DNA of 64,000 bases. It comes from Stutzerimonas decontaminans. Lineage in GTDB: Bacteria; Pseudomonadota; Gammaproteobacteria; Pseudomonadales; Pseudomonadaceae. Location of the stretch: contig NZ_CP007509.1 of NCBI RefSeq assembly GCF_000661915.1, positions 1,302,001 through 1,366,000 of the forward strand. The letters run 5' to 3'. A model generated the notes under the pieces. The model did not search any database. It saw nothing but the letters and a program-made list of their open reading frames with translations, and was not told where the DNA came from. Shown here in pieces: positions 44,188 to 53,706 of this stretch (within the stretch, counting starts at the first letter, position 1; each line of letters opens with the position of its first letter). A program made the position numbers and the translations under genes.

Positions 44188-45003
44188 TCACCCCATCGTC
44201 TGCAAAAACCGTCCAACCCGCTTCAACACTTCTTCCGGCTGCTCGCGATGCGGCACGTGGCCGACGTCGGGCAGCAGCGCCTGTTCGACATGGCCGCCGG
44301 CGTGCTGGGCGATCAGTTGCGGGTGGCGTTCGGAGCCGAATTCATCGTTGTCGCCATGGATGGCCAGTGCCGGGCAGCGGACTCGAGGCAAGGCGTGGGC
44401 GAGGGTCCAGGAGGCGAAGTCGGGCGCGAGCCAGGTGTCGGTCCAGGCGTTGAGTACCCAGTCGCTTCGGTCGCCGTGGTAGCGGCGCAGGCGCTGAAGT
44501 TGTGCAGGGTCGGCGAACCAGCTTTTGGCTTCGCGGATGCCTTCCAGGGTACGTGGTTCGACGAAGGTGACCGCCGACATCGTGATCATCGCCTGGCAGG
44601 CTTCGGGATATTGCGCCGCGCAGTGCACCGCCATGCTGCCGCCGACGCTGTGACCGAGTACCACGAAGCGCTCGATACCCAGATGTTCCAGTACATGGGT
44701 GAAGCCTTGTGCCGCTTCATCCTCGACGAAGGTCGGCGCGGGCGGGGCGGTCAAGCGGTCGGAGCGACCGAAGCCCAGCCGGTCATAGGCGACCACCGTG
44801 CGGTCGGTAGCCTGGGCGAGCGCGGCGGGGAAATCCTTCCACTGTTCGATGCAGCCGAGCGACTCATGCAGCAGCAGGATCGGTGCGCAGTTCGGACGCA
44901 GCGCGCCGGCGTCGGGGAACCAGCTGCGGACGAACATCTGCCCATGCGTGCTCTGTACCCAGAGGTCTGCCGGGGCGTTGCCGAGCGTTGCGCTAGTGGT
45001 CAT
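44188..45003 (-). CDS. Alpha/beta hydrolase
   Basis: 271-residue soluble alpha/beta hydrolase. The nucleophile elbow is VLGHSVGGSMAV near residue 116. The oxyanion region is LLHESLGCIEQW near 45-56, and the catalytic His lies in LLPDVGHVPHREQPEE near the end. The acid is probably the Asp in AIHGDNDEFGS. There is no signal peptide. The substrate is not evident; the cap region resembles esterase/lactonase relatives. It borders the lower-GC region and is separated by 222 bases from the dienelactone-hydrolase gene. Confidence 0.85.
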   Translation of the reverse strand: MTTSATLGNAPADLWVQSTHGQMFVRSWFPDAGALRPNCAPILLLHESLGCIEQWKDFPAALAQATDRTVVAYDRLGFGRSDRLTAPPAPTFVEDEAAQGFTHVLEHLGIERFVVLGHSVGGSMAVHCAAQYPEACQAMITMSAVTFVEPRTLEGIREAKSWFADPAQLQRLRRYHGDRSDWVLNAWTDTWLAPDFASWTLAHALPRVRCPALAIHGDNDEFGSERHPQLIAQHAGGHVEQALLPDVGHVPHREQPEEVLKRVGRFLQTMG

Positions 45004-45225
45004 GGGGGGCTTTCCTGAGCGGTGCGGATCACATAGCAGTACTGGTCTTTTACGTAAACGTCAACATGCAGTGACGGATGTATCGGCAGTGCGCTGCAGC
45101 CTTCGGGCAGGCAATGCAGCCGAAAGCCGCACTGATGCGCGGCACAACGCGCGGGCGTTCTGGAGGCAAATCAGGTCAGCGCAGGGTTGGAGCCTGGCGG
45201 CATGGCCCGCTACGGCAGGAGCGCA

Positions 45226-46113
45226 TCAACTCAGATAACGCTGGAACCAGGCGATGGTGCGTTGCCAGGCCAGCTCAGCCGCCTGCTCGTCGTAGCGCGG
45301 GGTGCTGTCGTTGTGAAAGCCATGCTGGGTGCCCGGGTAGATGTAGGCCTCGTAGTGCTTGCCGGCCGCCTTGAGCGAAGCTTCATAGGCGGGCCAGGTT
45401 TCATTGACGCGCTCGTCGTGTTCGGCGAACTGGAACAGCAACGGTGCTTGAATCTTCTCCACATCCGCCGGATTGGCCTGGCGGCCGTAGAACGGCACTG
45501 CCGCCGCCAGTTCCGGGTATGCGACCGCGGCCGCATTGGCGACGCCACCGCCGTAGCAGAAGCCGGTGATGCCGACCTTGTCGGTGGTGGCTTCATGGGC
45601 CATCAGCCATTCGATGGCGGCGAAGAAGTCGTTCATGAGTTTTTGCGGGTCGACCGCGGCCTGCAGTTCACGGCCCTTGTCGTCATTGCCGGGATAACCA
45701 CCGACCGAACTCAGGCCGTCCGGCGCCAGGGCGATGAAACCGGCTTTGGCCACGCGCCGCGCCACGTCTTCGATGTACGGGTTGAGGCCGCGGTTTTCAT
45801 GGACGACGACAACACCTGGCAGCTTGCCCTCGGCCTTGGCCGGACGGACCAGATAGGCGCGCACTTCACCGTGGCCGTTGGGTGACGGGTAACTGATGTA
45901 TTCGGCGGCAATGTCGGGATCGGTGAAGGCGACCTGCTGGGCCAGCGCGTAGTTGGGCGTGAGCGTATCGAGCACCGCCACGGCGGTCATGCTGCACAGC
46001 GTGAAGGCCGCGGCGCGGTCGAGGAATTCCCGGCGGCTGAGCTTGCCGTGGACGTAGAAGTCGTAGAGCTCGAGCAGTTCGGGGGCGAAGTCTTTCGCGG
46101 TAAGACGTTCCAT
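45226..46113 (-). CDS. Dienelactone hydrolase-family protein with Tat-like leader
   Basis: 295-residue protein. After an N-terminal MERLTAKDFAPELLELYDFY comes a twin-arginine-like segment LSRREFLDRAAAFTLCSMTA, so export by Tat is likely. The hydrolase core has VVVHENRGLNPYIEDVARR, the Cys nucleophile in ITGFCYGGGVANAA and the His in PGTQHGFHNDSTPRYDE. These proteins hydrolyse dienelactone or related carboxymethylene esters; the substrate here is not known. The chosen ATG at 46113 omits a 25-codon upstream extension. Confidence 0.88.
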   Translation of the reverse strand: MERLTAKDFAPELLELYDFYVHGKLSRREFLDRAAAFTLCSMTAVAVLDTLTPNYALAQQVAFTDPDIAAEYISYPSPNGHGEVRAYLVRPAKAEGKLPGVVVVHENRGLNPYIEDVARRVAKAGFIALAPDGLSSVGGYPGNDDKGRELQAAVDPQKLMNDFFAAIEWLMAHEATTDKVGITGFCYGGGVANAAAVAYPELAAAVPFYGRQANPADVEKIQAPLLFQFAEHDERVNETWPAYEASLKAAGKHYEAYIYPGTQHGFHNDSTPRYDEQAAELAWQRTIAWFQRYLS

Positions 46114-46230
46114 CGGCGGCTCCGTCGAGTATCGAAAGCGATGCTGGGTGTTTGCGCTGACAGCGGGTGCAGCAGCCAGTGTAGTCACCCGGACTGGAGA
46201 CGCCGCGTTTGCTGACGAACTTTACGGTGC

Positions 46231-47214
46231 TCAGCGCGGCTGGCGCGGGCTGGGTGGCTCGACGGGCGTCAGCTGGCCGTCCTTGCCGAGGTGCAGGCGC
46301 ATGAAGTCTTCGGCAAGCAGCAGCCTACCGGCGTAAAGGGCGCTGGCTTCGGCGCACAGGTCGTTGATCGAGTGGCCACGCCCAGCGTTCTTCTGATAGC
46401 GCGCGCTGAAGTGGGTCAGCACCAGATTCGGCAGGCCGACCGCTTGCGCAAAGCGCGCCACCGATGCCGCGGTGCTGTGGCCGAAGTCGTTGCGTGCGCC
46501 GTTGGCCACCGCTTCGGTGTAGGTCGCCTCGTGCACCAGCAACTGGGCGCCGCGGCAGGCGTCGGTAAGCAGTTCGGGACGATCATTGTCGCCGCCGATG
46601 ACGATGCGTTGCGGCGCACGACTGAAGCTCAGGTAATCGGCGCTGCGCAGCATCCGGCCTTCGTGCTCGATGTCGAAGCCGCGCGCCAGCTGGCCCCAGA
46701 GCGGGCCGCGGGGCACGCCGTCGCGTTCGAGGCGCTCGATGTCCAGCCGCGGATCTGGGCGGGCCTCGGTGAAGCTGTAGCCGTAGCAGGGCACGCGGTG
46801 GGACAGGGCGGTGGCCTCGATGCGCATGTTCAGATTGCGCCACTCGCCCAGCGATTCGACCGCGTGGAATTCGAGGTCGTAGCCCAGCCAGCTCTGGCTC
46901 ATCTCCAGCGTCGCGCGCACCCAGCTTTCGATGCCCTGCGGCGCGATGATCGTCAGTGCGGCCTTGCGCCCCATCATCCCTGCGCTGGCGAGCAGACCGG
47001 GCAAGCCGTAGCAGTGGTCGCCATGTACATGGGTGATGCAGATGGCGCGCAGGTCATGTAGCGACAGCGGCGTGCGCAGCAGCCGGTGCTGGGTGCCTTC
47101 GCCACAGTCGATCAGGTACCAGCTCTTGCCGGTGTCCTCCAGCAAGGCCAGGGCGGTGACGTTGCGGGCCCGGGTGGGCGTGCCGGATGAGGTGCCGAGA
47201 AAGAGAAGATCCAC
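46231..47214 (-). CDS. rnz: Ribonuclease Z
   Basis: 327-residue metallo-beta-lactamase-fold nuclease of the short RNase Z type that trims tRNA 3' ends. It shows LFLGTSSGTPTRARN, DCGEGTQHRLLR, the zinc motif ITHVHGDHCYGLPGLL, HEATY and the late VLTHFSARYQ. It begins with GTG (MDLLFLG). All zinc ligands are seen. The length is normal. It is a single gene on the minus strand. Confidence 0.93.
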   Translation of the reverse strand: MDLLFLGTSSGTPTRARNVTALALLEDTGKSWYLIDCGEGTQHRLLRTPLSLHDLRAICITHVHGDHCYGLPGLLASAGMMGRKAALTIIAPQGIESWVRATLEMSQSWLGYDLEFHAVESLGEWRNLNMRIEATALSHRVPCYGYSFTEARPDPRLDIERLERDGVPRGPLWGQLARGFDIEHEGRMLRSADYLSFSRAPQRIVIGGDNDRPELLTDACRGAQLLVHEATYTEAVANGARNDFGHSTAASVARFAQAVGLPNLVLTHFSARYQKNAGRGHSINDLCAEASALYAGRLLLAEDFMRLHLGKDGQLTPVEPPSPRQPR

Positions 47215-47408
47215 GGGGCATGTTCTCCTGGTTGGGCTGGCTAGTATGCCGTACCACCACGGCTGGCAGCCGCCGGCCTGTCGTCGGTTCTCGCCTTGTC
47301 AGCTCATGCGACTGGCGCCTGGTTCGCTGTTGCCGGGAGCGCCGGGCGACTAATAGAAGAACGGTGGCATGGCCTGCTGGAGCGCTGGCGGCGCGGAGCA
47401 GACCGGTG

Positions 47409-48995
47409 TCAGGCGATCCGCGCCAGCTGTTCGCTGATAAAGCGGCGGTCATCCCGATCGCTCTGGTCGAGCAGGGCGACCAGCACGCGAGTTGCCTGTT
47501 CGATCTCGCCGCGGTCGATGCAGGCGGCCGCCTCTTCGAGACGCTCTCGCAGGTCGGCCTCCGTTGCGGCAGCAGGCTCGGTCAGTGCATCGAGGTCGTC
47601 CGGCAGGCTGGCGATCATGTCGTCGAGCAAGTGCACCGGTTGGGGCGTAGATTGCGGCTGCGCTGCGACGAGGGTCACGGCTGGAGGCGTGGCGGGTGAG
47701 CGATCAAGGTACTCGTCGAGCGACATCTCAGTCACATCCAGAACGTTGCGCTGGAACGGGTTGATGTCCGGATAGGACGCTGCGGCACGTTTCGCCTGGG
47801 CCGGACGGGGTTCGTTCGTGACGACCACGGCTGTGGCGCGACGACGATACAGCAGCCAGCCTGCCAGCAATGCCAGCAATGCCAGCAATCCCAGGGACGG
47901 AACCAGCCACGAACTGCCGGTACTTTCTTCCTGCGTTGGCGATGTCATCGCTGGCGGTTGTACAGGGACCACCTGCGGCTTTGCCTGTCGGGTCGGCTCG
48001 GCCTGATTTGTGGCTATTGGTTCTGCGTCCTGTGCCGGGGCATCAACGGCCAACGCGCCCGCCTGGCGCTGGGCAAGGGTGCTCTGCGCTTCGGCCAGCA
48101 GGCGATTCTGTTCATCCATCTGCGCCTGCAGGCTCAACACCTGGGCCTCCAGTTGCCTGAGTACATTCATCAGGCCTTGATCCTGCAGCGCAGGCGCTTC
48201 GGTCCGAGCTTCGGGCAATGCCGCCTGTGGCGCCGCAGGCTCTGCCGTGGTGCGAGCTTGCGCTTGTGCGGCTGGTTGCAGCGCGACGACTTCACCAGGC
48301 TCGACGCTGTCAGGCAGCAGCAACTCACTACCAACCCGCAGGCGATTGCGATCGCCATTGATGAATGCAGCGGGATTGAGCCCGTACAGATCGGCCATCA
48401 ATGCTTCGCGGGAGACCGTGGCCGCATTTCCCAGTCTGCCGGAAATGCTCCACAGGCTGTCGCCGGGCATGATCCGATAGCGTTTGCCTTGCACGGCGGC
48501 TGGCAGCGGCACGGCGGCTTCTGTCCTGGCGGGCGAAGTGCGTGCGATTCGCGGCGCCTCTGGTTGGGCCTGTGGCTGTGCCGACAGCTCCGGCTGGTAC
48601 AGCGGTGGATCGAGCAGCAGTGTGTATTCGCGCAACAGCTGGCCCCCCGGCAGCGTCAGCTCGACGATGAAATTCAGATAGGGCTCTTTCACCGGGGCAG
48701 TGGAAGTCACGCGGATGCGTTGCCTGCCCTGTTCGAGCACCGGCAGGAAACTCAAACCTGCCAGAAAGGCTGGGCGCTCGACGCCAGCGCGAGCGAAGAC
48801 ATCACTCGGGGCGAGGCGTACCTTGATTTCATCGCTGTTCAGGTTGCGTGCATCGAGCAGCTCGATGTCGGCCTTCAGCGGCTCGGCCAGCGCTGAATGC
48901 AGGCTGATCTCGCCCAGCCCGAGTGCGCAGGCGAATGGCGTGAAAACGGCAGCGATCAGCGCGAATGGCCAAACAGCGAGACGAAAGGGCGACAT
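47409..48995 (-). CDS. Short FimV-like LysM protein
   Basis: 528-residue inner-membrane protein resembling the N-terminal and core parts of FimV. A signal segment (MSPFRLAVWPFALIAAVFTP) precedes the FimV N-terminal domain ALGLGEISLHSALAEPLKAD. A LysM peptidoglycan-binding unit is near residues 172-230 (YRIMPGDSLWSISGRLG), then a coiled-coil (LRQLEAQVLSLQAQMDEQNR), a membrane helix near 368-388 and a short acidic cytoplasmic tail. P. aeruginosa FimV is about 900 residues; here most of the acidic TPR region is missing, although the C-terminal helix remains (LVALLDQSDRDDRRFISEQL). It may be a paralogue and not the polar landmark itself. Confidence 0.82.
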   Translation of the reverse strand: MSPFRLAVWPFALIAAVFTPFACALGLGEISLHSALAEPLKADIELLDARNLNSDEIKVRLAPSDVFARAGVERPAFLAGLSFLPVLEQGRQRIRVTSTAPVKEPYLNFIVELTLPGGQLLREYTLLLDPPLYQPELSAQPQAQPEAPRIARTSPARTEAAVPLPAAVQGKRYRIMPGDSLWSISGRLGNAATVSREALMADLYGLNPAAFINGDRNRLRVGSELLLPDSVEPGEVVALQPAAQAQARTTAEPAAPQAALPEARTEAPALQDQGLMNVLRQLEAQVLSLQAQMDEQNRLLAEAQSTLAQRQAGALAVDAPAQDAEPIATNQAEPTRQAKPQVVPVQPPAMTSPTQEESTGSSWLVPSLGLLALLALLAGWLLYRRRATAVVVTNEPRPAQAKRAAASYPDINPFQRNVLDVTEMSLDEYLDRSPATPPAVTLVAAQPQSTPQPVHLLDDMIASLPDDLDALTEPAAATEADLRERLEEAAACIDRGEIEQATRVLVALLDQSDRDDRRFISEQLARIA

Positions 48996-49223
48996 AGTGT
49001 TCTCGTGCCATCAGGTAGCTGGGGGCGGGCCGGCCGTGCTGAACCGGGCCGGGCAGGCGGCGATGGCGTGCGGCCGACTCCCCCGAGGTAAACGTGAGAG
49101 TGGCTATGATCATTCAATGATGGCACTTTGCCAAGCTGTTCACATTTTCCCAGATCGACGGCTACCCGACGGGGTGCTTCTGCCAGTGCAAGCTCCTGAC
49201 GCCCTCGGTTTTGCGGGGCCGGG

Positions 49224-50387
49224 TCAGAGGTATTTGAGCCAGGTGATATCCCGGCGGCGAGCCTTGAGTTCGGCGAACCAGCGCACCGCCGGGAACAGCA
49301 CCACCGCCAGCGCCACGGTGCACAGCCATAGCGGCCATACGGCGTCGAAGCCGAAGTGATTGCCGTGGTTCAAACCCCAGATCGCCACGGCAGCGATGTA
49401 GAGCAGCTTCAGCACGTACAGGTGCAGCAGGTAGAAGAACATCGGTGCGGCACCGAACACGCTGAGCGGTCGCAGCCAGGCGCGGCCCTGCTTGCGTTCG
49501 AAGTAACGCAGGAGCAGCAGGCCGCAACCCAGCGTCAGGCAGAGGAACAGCAGCGACGGCGGGTATTTGGTGACGTTGAACAGGCTCATCAGCGTACGCA
49601 GGCCGTCCTCGCCGACGACCCAAGGCTGCTCACCGTAGCTGTTGACCAGCCGCAGCAGAACAAAGGTCAGCAGGGCACCTTGAGCCCAGCCGCCCAGGTA
49701 GCGCTGGCGTCGCTCGGGGTCGGCGTTCCTGGCGAACCAGGGCCCGACAGCGTAGCCAAGGGCGATCACGCCAATCCACGGCAGCAGCGGATAGGAAGTG
49801 CGCAGCCGCAGGTTTTCCGAAACCTCGATCCAGCCGCGGTCGTGCAGGATCGCCCATGGCACGTGAAGCGCAGAGTCGGCGGCGAACTGCAGCGGATCGA
49901 GCAGGTTATGCCCGCCGATGATCACCAGTCCCAGCACGATCAGCGCAGGACGCGGCAACCAGAGCAGCGCCGAGAGCGCCAGCATGCTCAGGCCGATCGC
50001 CCAGATCACCTGCAGATAGATCACCTGAGGCGGGAACTGGAACGTCCAGGCGAAGTTGACCAGAGTGAACTCGAGGGCCACCAGGAACAGCCCGCGCTTG
50101 AGCAGAAAGCTCGATACCGCGCGGCGGTCCTGGTGCTTTTCGCCATAAAGGAAGGCCGACAGACCGGTGAGGAAGATGAATACCGGCGCGCAGAGATGCG
50201 CCAGGGTGCGGCTGAAGAATAGCGCCGGCTCGGTGACCGCCACATCCATCGGGTCGGGCACCTGCATATGCAGCAGGAAGGTTTCGCGAACGTGATCCAG
50301 CAGCATGAACAGGATCACCAGGCCGCGCAGCGCGTCGATGGATTGCAGGCGCGCCGCGGCTGGCGAAGTGAGATCGGGGGAGGGCAT
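49224..50387 (-). CDS. HGSNAT/DUF1624-family membrane protein
   Basis: 387-residue inner-membrane protein with about ten hydrophobic segments. The family start RLQSIDALRGLVILFMLLDH near residue 14 holds the Asp/Arg and His found in heparan-alpha-glucosaminide acetyltransferase relatives. PVFIFLTGLSAFLYGEKH follows. The likely role is acetyl transfer across the membrane to a sugar or cell-envelope molecule, but bacterial members are uncharacterised. The ATG at 50387 gives MPSPDLTSPAA. Confidence 0.82.
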   Translation of the reverse strand: MPSPDLTSPAAARLQSIDALRGLVILFMLLDHVRETFLLHMQVPDPMDVAVTEPALFFSRTLAHLCAPVFIFLTGLSAFLYGEKHQDRRAVSSFLLKRGLFLVALEFTLVNFAWTFQFPPQVIYLQVIWAIGLSMLALSALLWLPRPALIVLGLVIIGGHNLLDPLQFAADSALHVPWAILHDRGWIEVSENLRLRTSYPLLPWIGVIALGYAVGPWFARNADPERRQRYLGGWAQGALLTFVLLRLVNSYGEQPWVVGEDGLRTLMSLFNVTKYPPSLLFLCLTLGCGLLLLRYFERKQGRAWLRPLSVFGAAPMFFYLLHLYVLKLLYIAAVAIWGLNHGNHFGFDAVWPLWLCTVALAVVLFPAVRWFAELKARRRDITWLKYL

Positions 50388-50531
50388 TAACGGCTCACAG
50401 CAGGATGATCGCAATGCGGGCGCAGACTCGCTGCGCCCGCCGAAAGGTGCGATACGTTATAACAAAAGTCGCTACCTCTCCAAACGCGAATCAACCACGA
50501 TGGTCACTCTGTGTGAAAAAGGCCGATCGTC

Positions 50532-50951
50532 TCAGCCCTGCTCGCAATTGATCATCCACGACACGCCAAAGCGGTCGGTGAGCATGCCGAAGCGCTCGGC
50601 CCAGAAGGTTTTCTCCAGCGGCATGACCACCGTGCCACCCTCGGCCAGTGCAGCGAACAGCTTTTCGCTTTCGTCCACGCTGGTCGGATGCAGGGATACC
50701 GAGCAACCCTTGATGCCTTCATACGGTCCGCCGCCGCAGGTACCGGGCAAGGTATCGGAAGCCATCAGCACGCCGTCGCCGAGGTTCAGGCAGGCGTGCA
50801 TGATTCGTTCGCGATACTCGGCGGGAAACTGCTCGGCATCGGGTGCTTGGGCAAAGGTCATCATTTTCAGCGTGCCGCCCAGCACGTCTTTATAAAAGGT
50901 GAACGCCTCGCGGGTAGTGCCGTCGAGGGTCAGGTAGGTGGTGATCTTCAT
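50532..50951 (-). CDS. VOC-family (PhnB-like) protein
   Basis: 139-residue glyoxalase-fold protein of the PhnB type, MKITTYLTLDGTTREAFTFY at the start and ending MLTDRFGVSWMINCEQ. PhnB-like proteins commonly lie next to YciI/DGPF-domain genes, as here (16 bases apart). The reaction is unknown. No signal peptide. Confidence 0.88.
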   Translation of the reverse strand: MKITTYLTLDGTTREAFTFYKDVLGGTLKMMTFAQAPDAEQFPAEYRERIMHACLNLGDGVLMASDTLPGTCGGGPYEGIKGCSVSLHPTSVDESEKLFAALAEGGTVVMPLEKTFWAERFGMLTDRFGVSWMINCEQG

Positions 50952-50967
50952 GGCTTGCTCCTTGCAG

Positions 50968-51387
50968 TCAGTGGTTGAGTTGTGCGCGCAGGCGTTCTTC
51001 CTGCTCGCGCAGTTCGGGGGTGAACTCGGCGCCGAAGTCTTCCGCTTCGAATATCTGGCGAATCTCGATTTCCGCGTCGCCGATGGCTGATTGCGGGCAG
51101 CGCTTGATCCAGTCGATGGTCTCCTGCAACGAGGCGGTCTGGAACAGCCAGTAGCCGGCAATCAGCTCGCGAGTTTCGGCGAACGGGCCGTCGACCACGC
51201 TGCACTGGCCGTCGCTGAAACGGACCCGCGCGCCCTTGCGGCTTGGCTGCAGACCCTCGCCGCCGAGCAGTACGCCGGCGTTGGCCAGGTCTTCGTTGTA
51301 GCGGCCCATCGCCATGAGAACGTCCTCGCTGGGCATCTCGCCGGCTTCGGTTTGCGGGGTGGCCTTGATCATCACCATGAAACGCAT
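50968..51387 (-). CDS. YciI/DGPF-domain protein
   Basis: 139-residue dimeric alpha-beta barrel-like protein, MRFMVMIKATPQTEAGEMP, with the defining segment CSVVDGPFAETRELIAGYW. The family is often encoded with extracytoplasmic sigma factors and VOC proteins; only the VOC gene is present here. The function is unknown. It starts a two-gene operon with the PhnB-like gene. Confidence 0.88.
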   Translation of the reverse strand: MRFMVMIKATPQTEAGEMPSEDVLMAMGRYNEDLANAGVLLGGEGLQPSRKGARVRFSDGQCSVVDGPFAETRELIAGYWLFQTASLQETIDWIKRCPQSAIGDAEIEIRQIFEAEDFGAEFTPELREQEERLRAQLNH

Positions 51388-51506
51388 CGGTGGACTCCTT
51401 CAGTGGAATGGAAAGAGCCTAGACGGGCATACGGCAATTTCCGCCGGCTCCGATCACTGGTCGAACGGGCGCGGGGGAAATCGACAGGGCGATAAAATTT
51501 TGTGTA

Positions 51507-52256
51507 TCAGCGCAGCGGATAGGTCAGCAGAAGGATATGCAGGCTGTTGACCGCACCATGCAGCAGCACCGCCACCCACAGCCGATCACCGGCGTAGTGG
51601 AAGGCCAGGCCATAGCCGAGCCCTGCCAGTGTGGCGAGTCCGGCGAAACCCGCGCCGGCCGGCAGGTGCGCGGCGCCGAACAGGACGGACGCCAGGCCGA
51701 TGCCGATGGCCGCACCGAAGCGGCGGACCAGTTCACGCTGCAGCAGGCTGCGAAAGATCAGCTCTTCGGCCAGGCAGGTGATGCCCAGGTTGATCAGCAG
51801 CCAAGGCAGGAACAGCGCCGGCCATTTCGGCTGCCAGTCCAGCACGCCAAAGGCCAGCGCGAGCAGCGGTACGAAGATCAGGCTGGCGCCCGAGGCGAGC
51901 ACAGTAAGGCTGATCGAGCGCCAAGCCGTTCGCGGCTGGTCCAGCCACCAGGCCAGCAGCAGCGCGGCGACCATCGCCTTGTCCGGGCTGATGCGCAATT
52001 GCCAGGGCGCTGCGCCGCCGAGGTCCTGCGGCGGCCCGATCGGCAATGGCGTGAAGCCGGGCAGCAGATGCGCAGCGAGCAACAGGGAGCCGAGCAGTGC
52101 GCCGAACAACCACAACTGTCCAGGCAGACGTGGCTGCACTATCAGCCACCCGGCAAATGCCAGAGTCGCCAGCGCAGCGGAGGCATCGATCAATCCTGCT
52201 GCCAGTCCCGCCAGCAGCGCGAGGAGGGGAGTGCCGTAGTGCAGTGCATGACGCAC
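51507..52256 (-). CDS. CPBP-family intramembrane metalloprotease
   Basis: 249-residue membrane protein with about seven hydrophobic segments. The three conserved motifs of the CAAX protease/bacteriocin-processing (CPBP) family are CLAEELIFRSLLQRELVRR, SVLFGAAHLPAG and AVLLHGAVNSLHILLL, giving the Glu-Glu and two His residues expected at the active site. The substrate is unknown; some members give bacteriocin self-immunity. Start GTG at 52256, one base after the upstream stop, so it is coupled to the ClpP-like gene. Confidence 0.87.
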   Translation of the reverse strand: MRHALHYGTPLLALLAGLAAGLIDASAALATLAFAGWLIVQPRLPGQLWLFGALLGSLLLAAHLLPGFTPLPIGPPQDLGGAAPWQLRISPDKAMVAALLLAWWLDQPRTAWRSISLTVLASGASLIFVPLLALAFGVLDWQPKWPALFLPWLLINLGITCLAEELIFRSLLQRELVRRFGAAIGIGLASVLFGAAHLPAGAGFAGLATLAGLGYGLAFHYAGDRLWVAVLLHGAVNSLHILLLTYPLR

Positions 52257-52257
52257 G

Positions 52258-52812
52258 TCAGCGCAGCCGATAGCGCGCCAGTTCTCGCTGCGTGAGCACG
52301 CGCATGCGCCACGGTTCGATCAGCTGCATGTCGTCCGCCAGCCGCGTGTTGACGCCCATGTCCCGAAAATAGATGCGCGGCGCGCGGTGCGGTCGCTGTC
52401 CGATGGACAGTGCCGACTCGCCGTTGGCGACGTAGGGCCGGTGCAGGCCGACATGGCCGCGCACGGTGCGCTGGCGGCCGGCCGCCAGCAGGTAGATGCA
52501 ACTGCCCTGGCAGACCGCCGCCTCTGGTACCAGGGCGTCGAAACCCGTCTCGCGCAGCAGATAGCCCATGCGCATGGCTTCCGCTGCGCTGCCGCCGATG
52601 TTGTCGAGGATCAGCAGCTTGCGCGCGTGTTTGCCAGGGTGGGCCATGATGCCCTTGAGCAGCGCCTCGTAGTCACCCGGCGCGATCTGCTCGGTGACCC
52701 GCGCGACCAGCACCTGCCCCTGGCCTTCATGCTCCAGCAGCAATACCTCGACCTTGGCGTGGGCGGTGCAGGCGAACAGCGCCAGTGCGCAGAGCGTGAG
52801 AAGGCGAAGCAT
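52258..52812 (-). CDS. Periplasmic ClpP/crotonase-fold-like protein (COG3904-like)
   Basis: 184-residue exported protein. The signal peptide MLRLLTLCALALFACTAHAK is clear. The mature part is like predicted periplasmic COG3904 proteins: IAPGDYEALLKGIMA, LDNIGGSAAEAMRMGYLLRE and CQGSCIYLLAAGRQRTV, with a Ser in GSC at the place of the ClpP-fold nucleophile. A pair of Cys flanks it. Whether it is a protease is open. It is followed at one base by the CPBP gene, so the two envelope proteins are likely to act together. Confidence 0.75.
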   Translation of the reverse strand: MLRLLTLCALALFACTAHAKVEVLLLEHEGQGQVLVARVTEQIAPGDYEALLKGIMAHPGKHARKLLILDNIGGSAAEAMRMGYLLRETGFDALVPEAAVCQGSCIYLLAAGRQRTVRGHVGLHRPYVANGESALSIGQRPHRAPRIYFRDMGVNTRLADDMQLIEPWRMRVLTQRELARYRLR

Positions 52813-52926
52813 CGAGCGGGTGGTCCTGTGATGAGAGGTGGCGAAGATACCCGCAGCACGGCGTTTCGCCTACTGCATAGCAGCCGGACGGTCGGCGATT
52901 CGGGTTGCTGATGACGTCGCTATTGC

Positions 52927-53619
52927 TCAGGCATCGGTCGCGCCGTACAGGCGCTTGTTCCAGTCCTCGACGGTGTTCGCTTGCAGCCGACGCTCCACCA
53001 GCGTGCGCCAGTTCGGCACCAGCGGCAGCTCGGCCAGTTCCAGCAGCGCGTCCCGCTCGAGTGTGCGCCGGTAAAGCACATCCATTACCCGCGTCAGCGG
53101 CCAGCGCGGAAACGGCCGCTGCTCCAGCACCAGCGGCTGGCCGACCTGCAACTGGCCGGGCTGCAGTACCTGGTAGTACCAGCCGGTCATGCCGCTCTGC
53201 TGCACGCGCAGGGACATGTCCGCGACGCCGAACCGATCGTTGAGCTTCCAGCACGGCTGCCGGCTCTGGGCGACCTGCAGCAACGCATCGCCACAACGCA
53301 GCACATCACCCAGGCACAGATCGGCCTCGACGAGTCCACGGGTGCTGATGTTTTCGCCGAAGGCGCCGGGTTGCTGCAGCAGCGGCGAGTCGCCGAGTTG
53401 TTCGCGCCAATTGCGATAGTGCTCGAACGGGTAATGGTGGACCGCCTTGTACGGGCCGCCGTGAACCCGCCGATCCCCCTGTTCGTCGCCGGCCAGCCCC
53501 TCGACGCCAACCGCGACGGCGCCTTCAACCGGCTGTTTGGCGATGGCGCTGCGGCTGCCGGGGCGGGTATAGGCTACGGCCTTGCCGATGAGCAATTGTT
53601 CGATCCTGGCCAGCTGCAT
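52927..53619 (-). CDS. yiiM: MOSC-domain protein YiiM
   Basis: 230-residue protein. The MOSC core has GLAGDEQGDRRVHGGPYKAV, HYRNWREQL, FGENISTRGL, GDVLRCGDALLQV and QSRQPCWKLNDRFG, the last with the conserved Cys that binds the molybdenum cofactor. A YiiM C-terminal helix region follows. In E. coli YiiM reduces 6-hydroxylaminopurine and related N-hydroxylated bases. The ATG at 53619 gives MQLARIEQLLIG. Confidence 0.88.
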   Translation of the reverse strand: MQLARIEQLLIGKAVAYTRPGSRSAIAKQPVEGAVAVGVEGLAGDEQGDRRVHGGPYKAVHHYPFEHYRNWREQLGDSPLLQQPGAFGENISTRGLVEADLCLGDVLRCGDALLQVAQSRQPCWKLNDRFGVADMSLRVQQSGMTGWYYQVLQPGQLQVGQPLVLEQRPFPRWPLTRVMDVLYRRTLERDALLELAELPLVPNWRTLVERRLQANTVEDWNKRLYGATDA

Positions 53620-53706
53620 GATGCTCCCTCCGGATGACGGCTCGCGAAGGCGCGATTGTGCCGCATCGGAGGGGAGGCCGTGCGTTCCGTGCATAGCACT
53701 GGTCGG

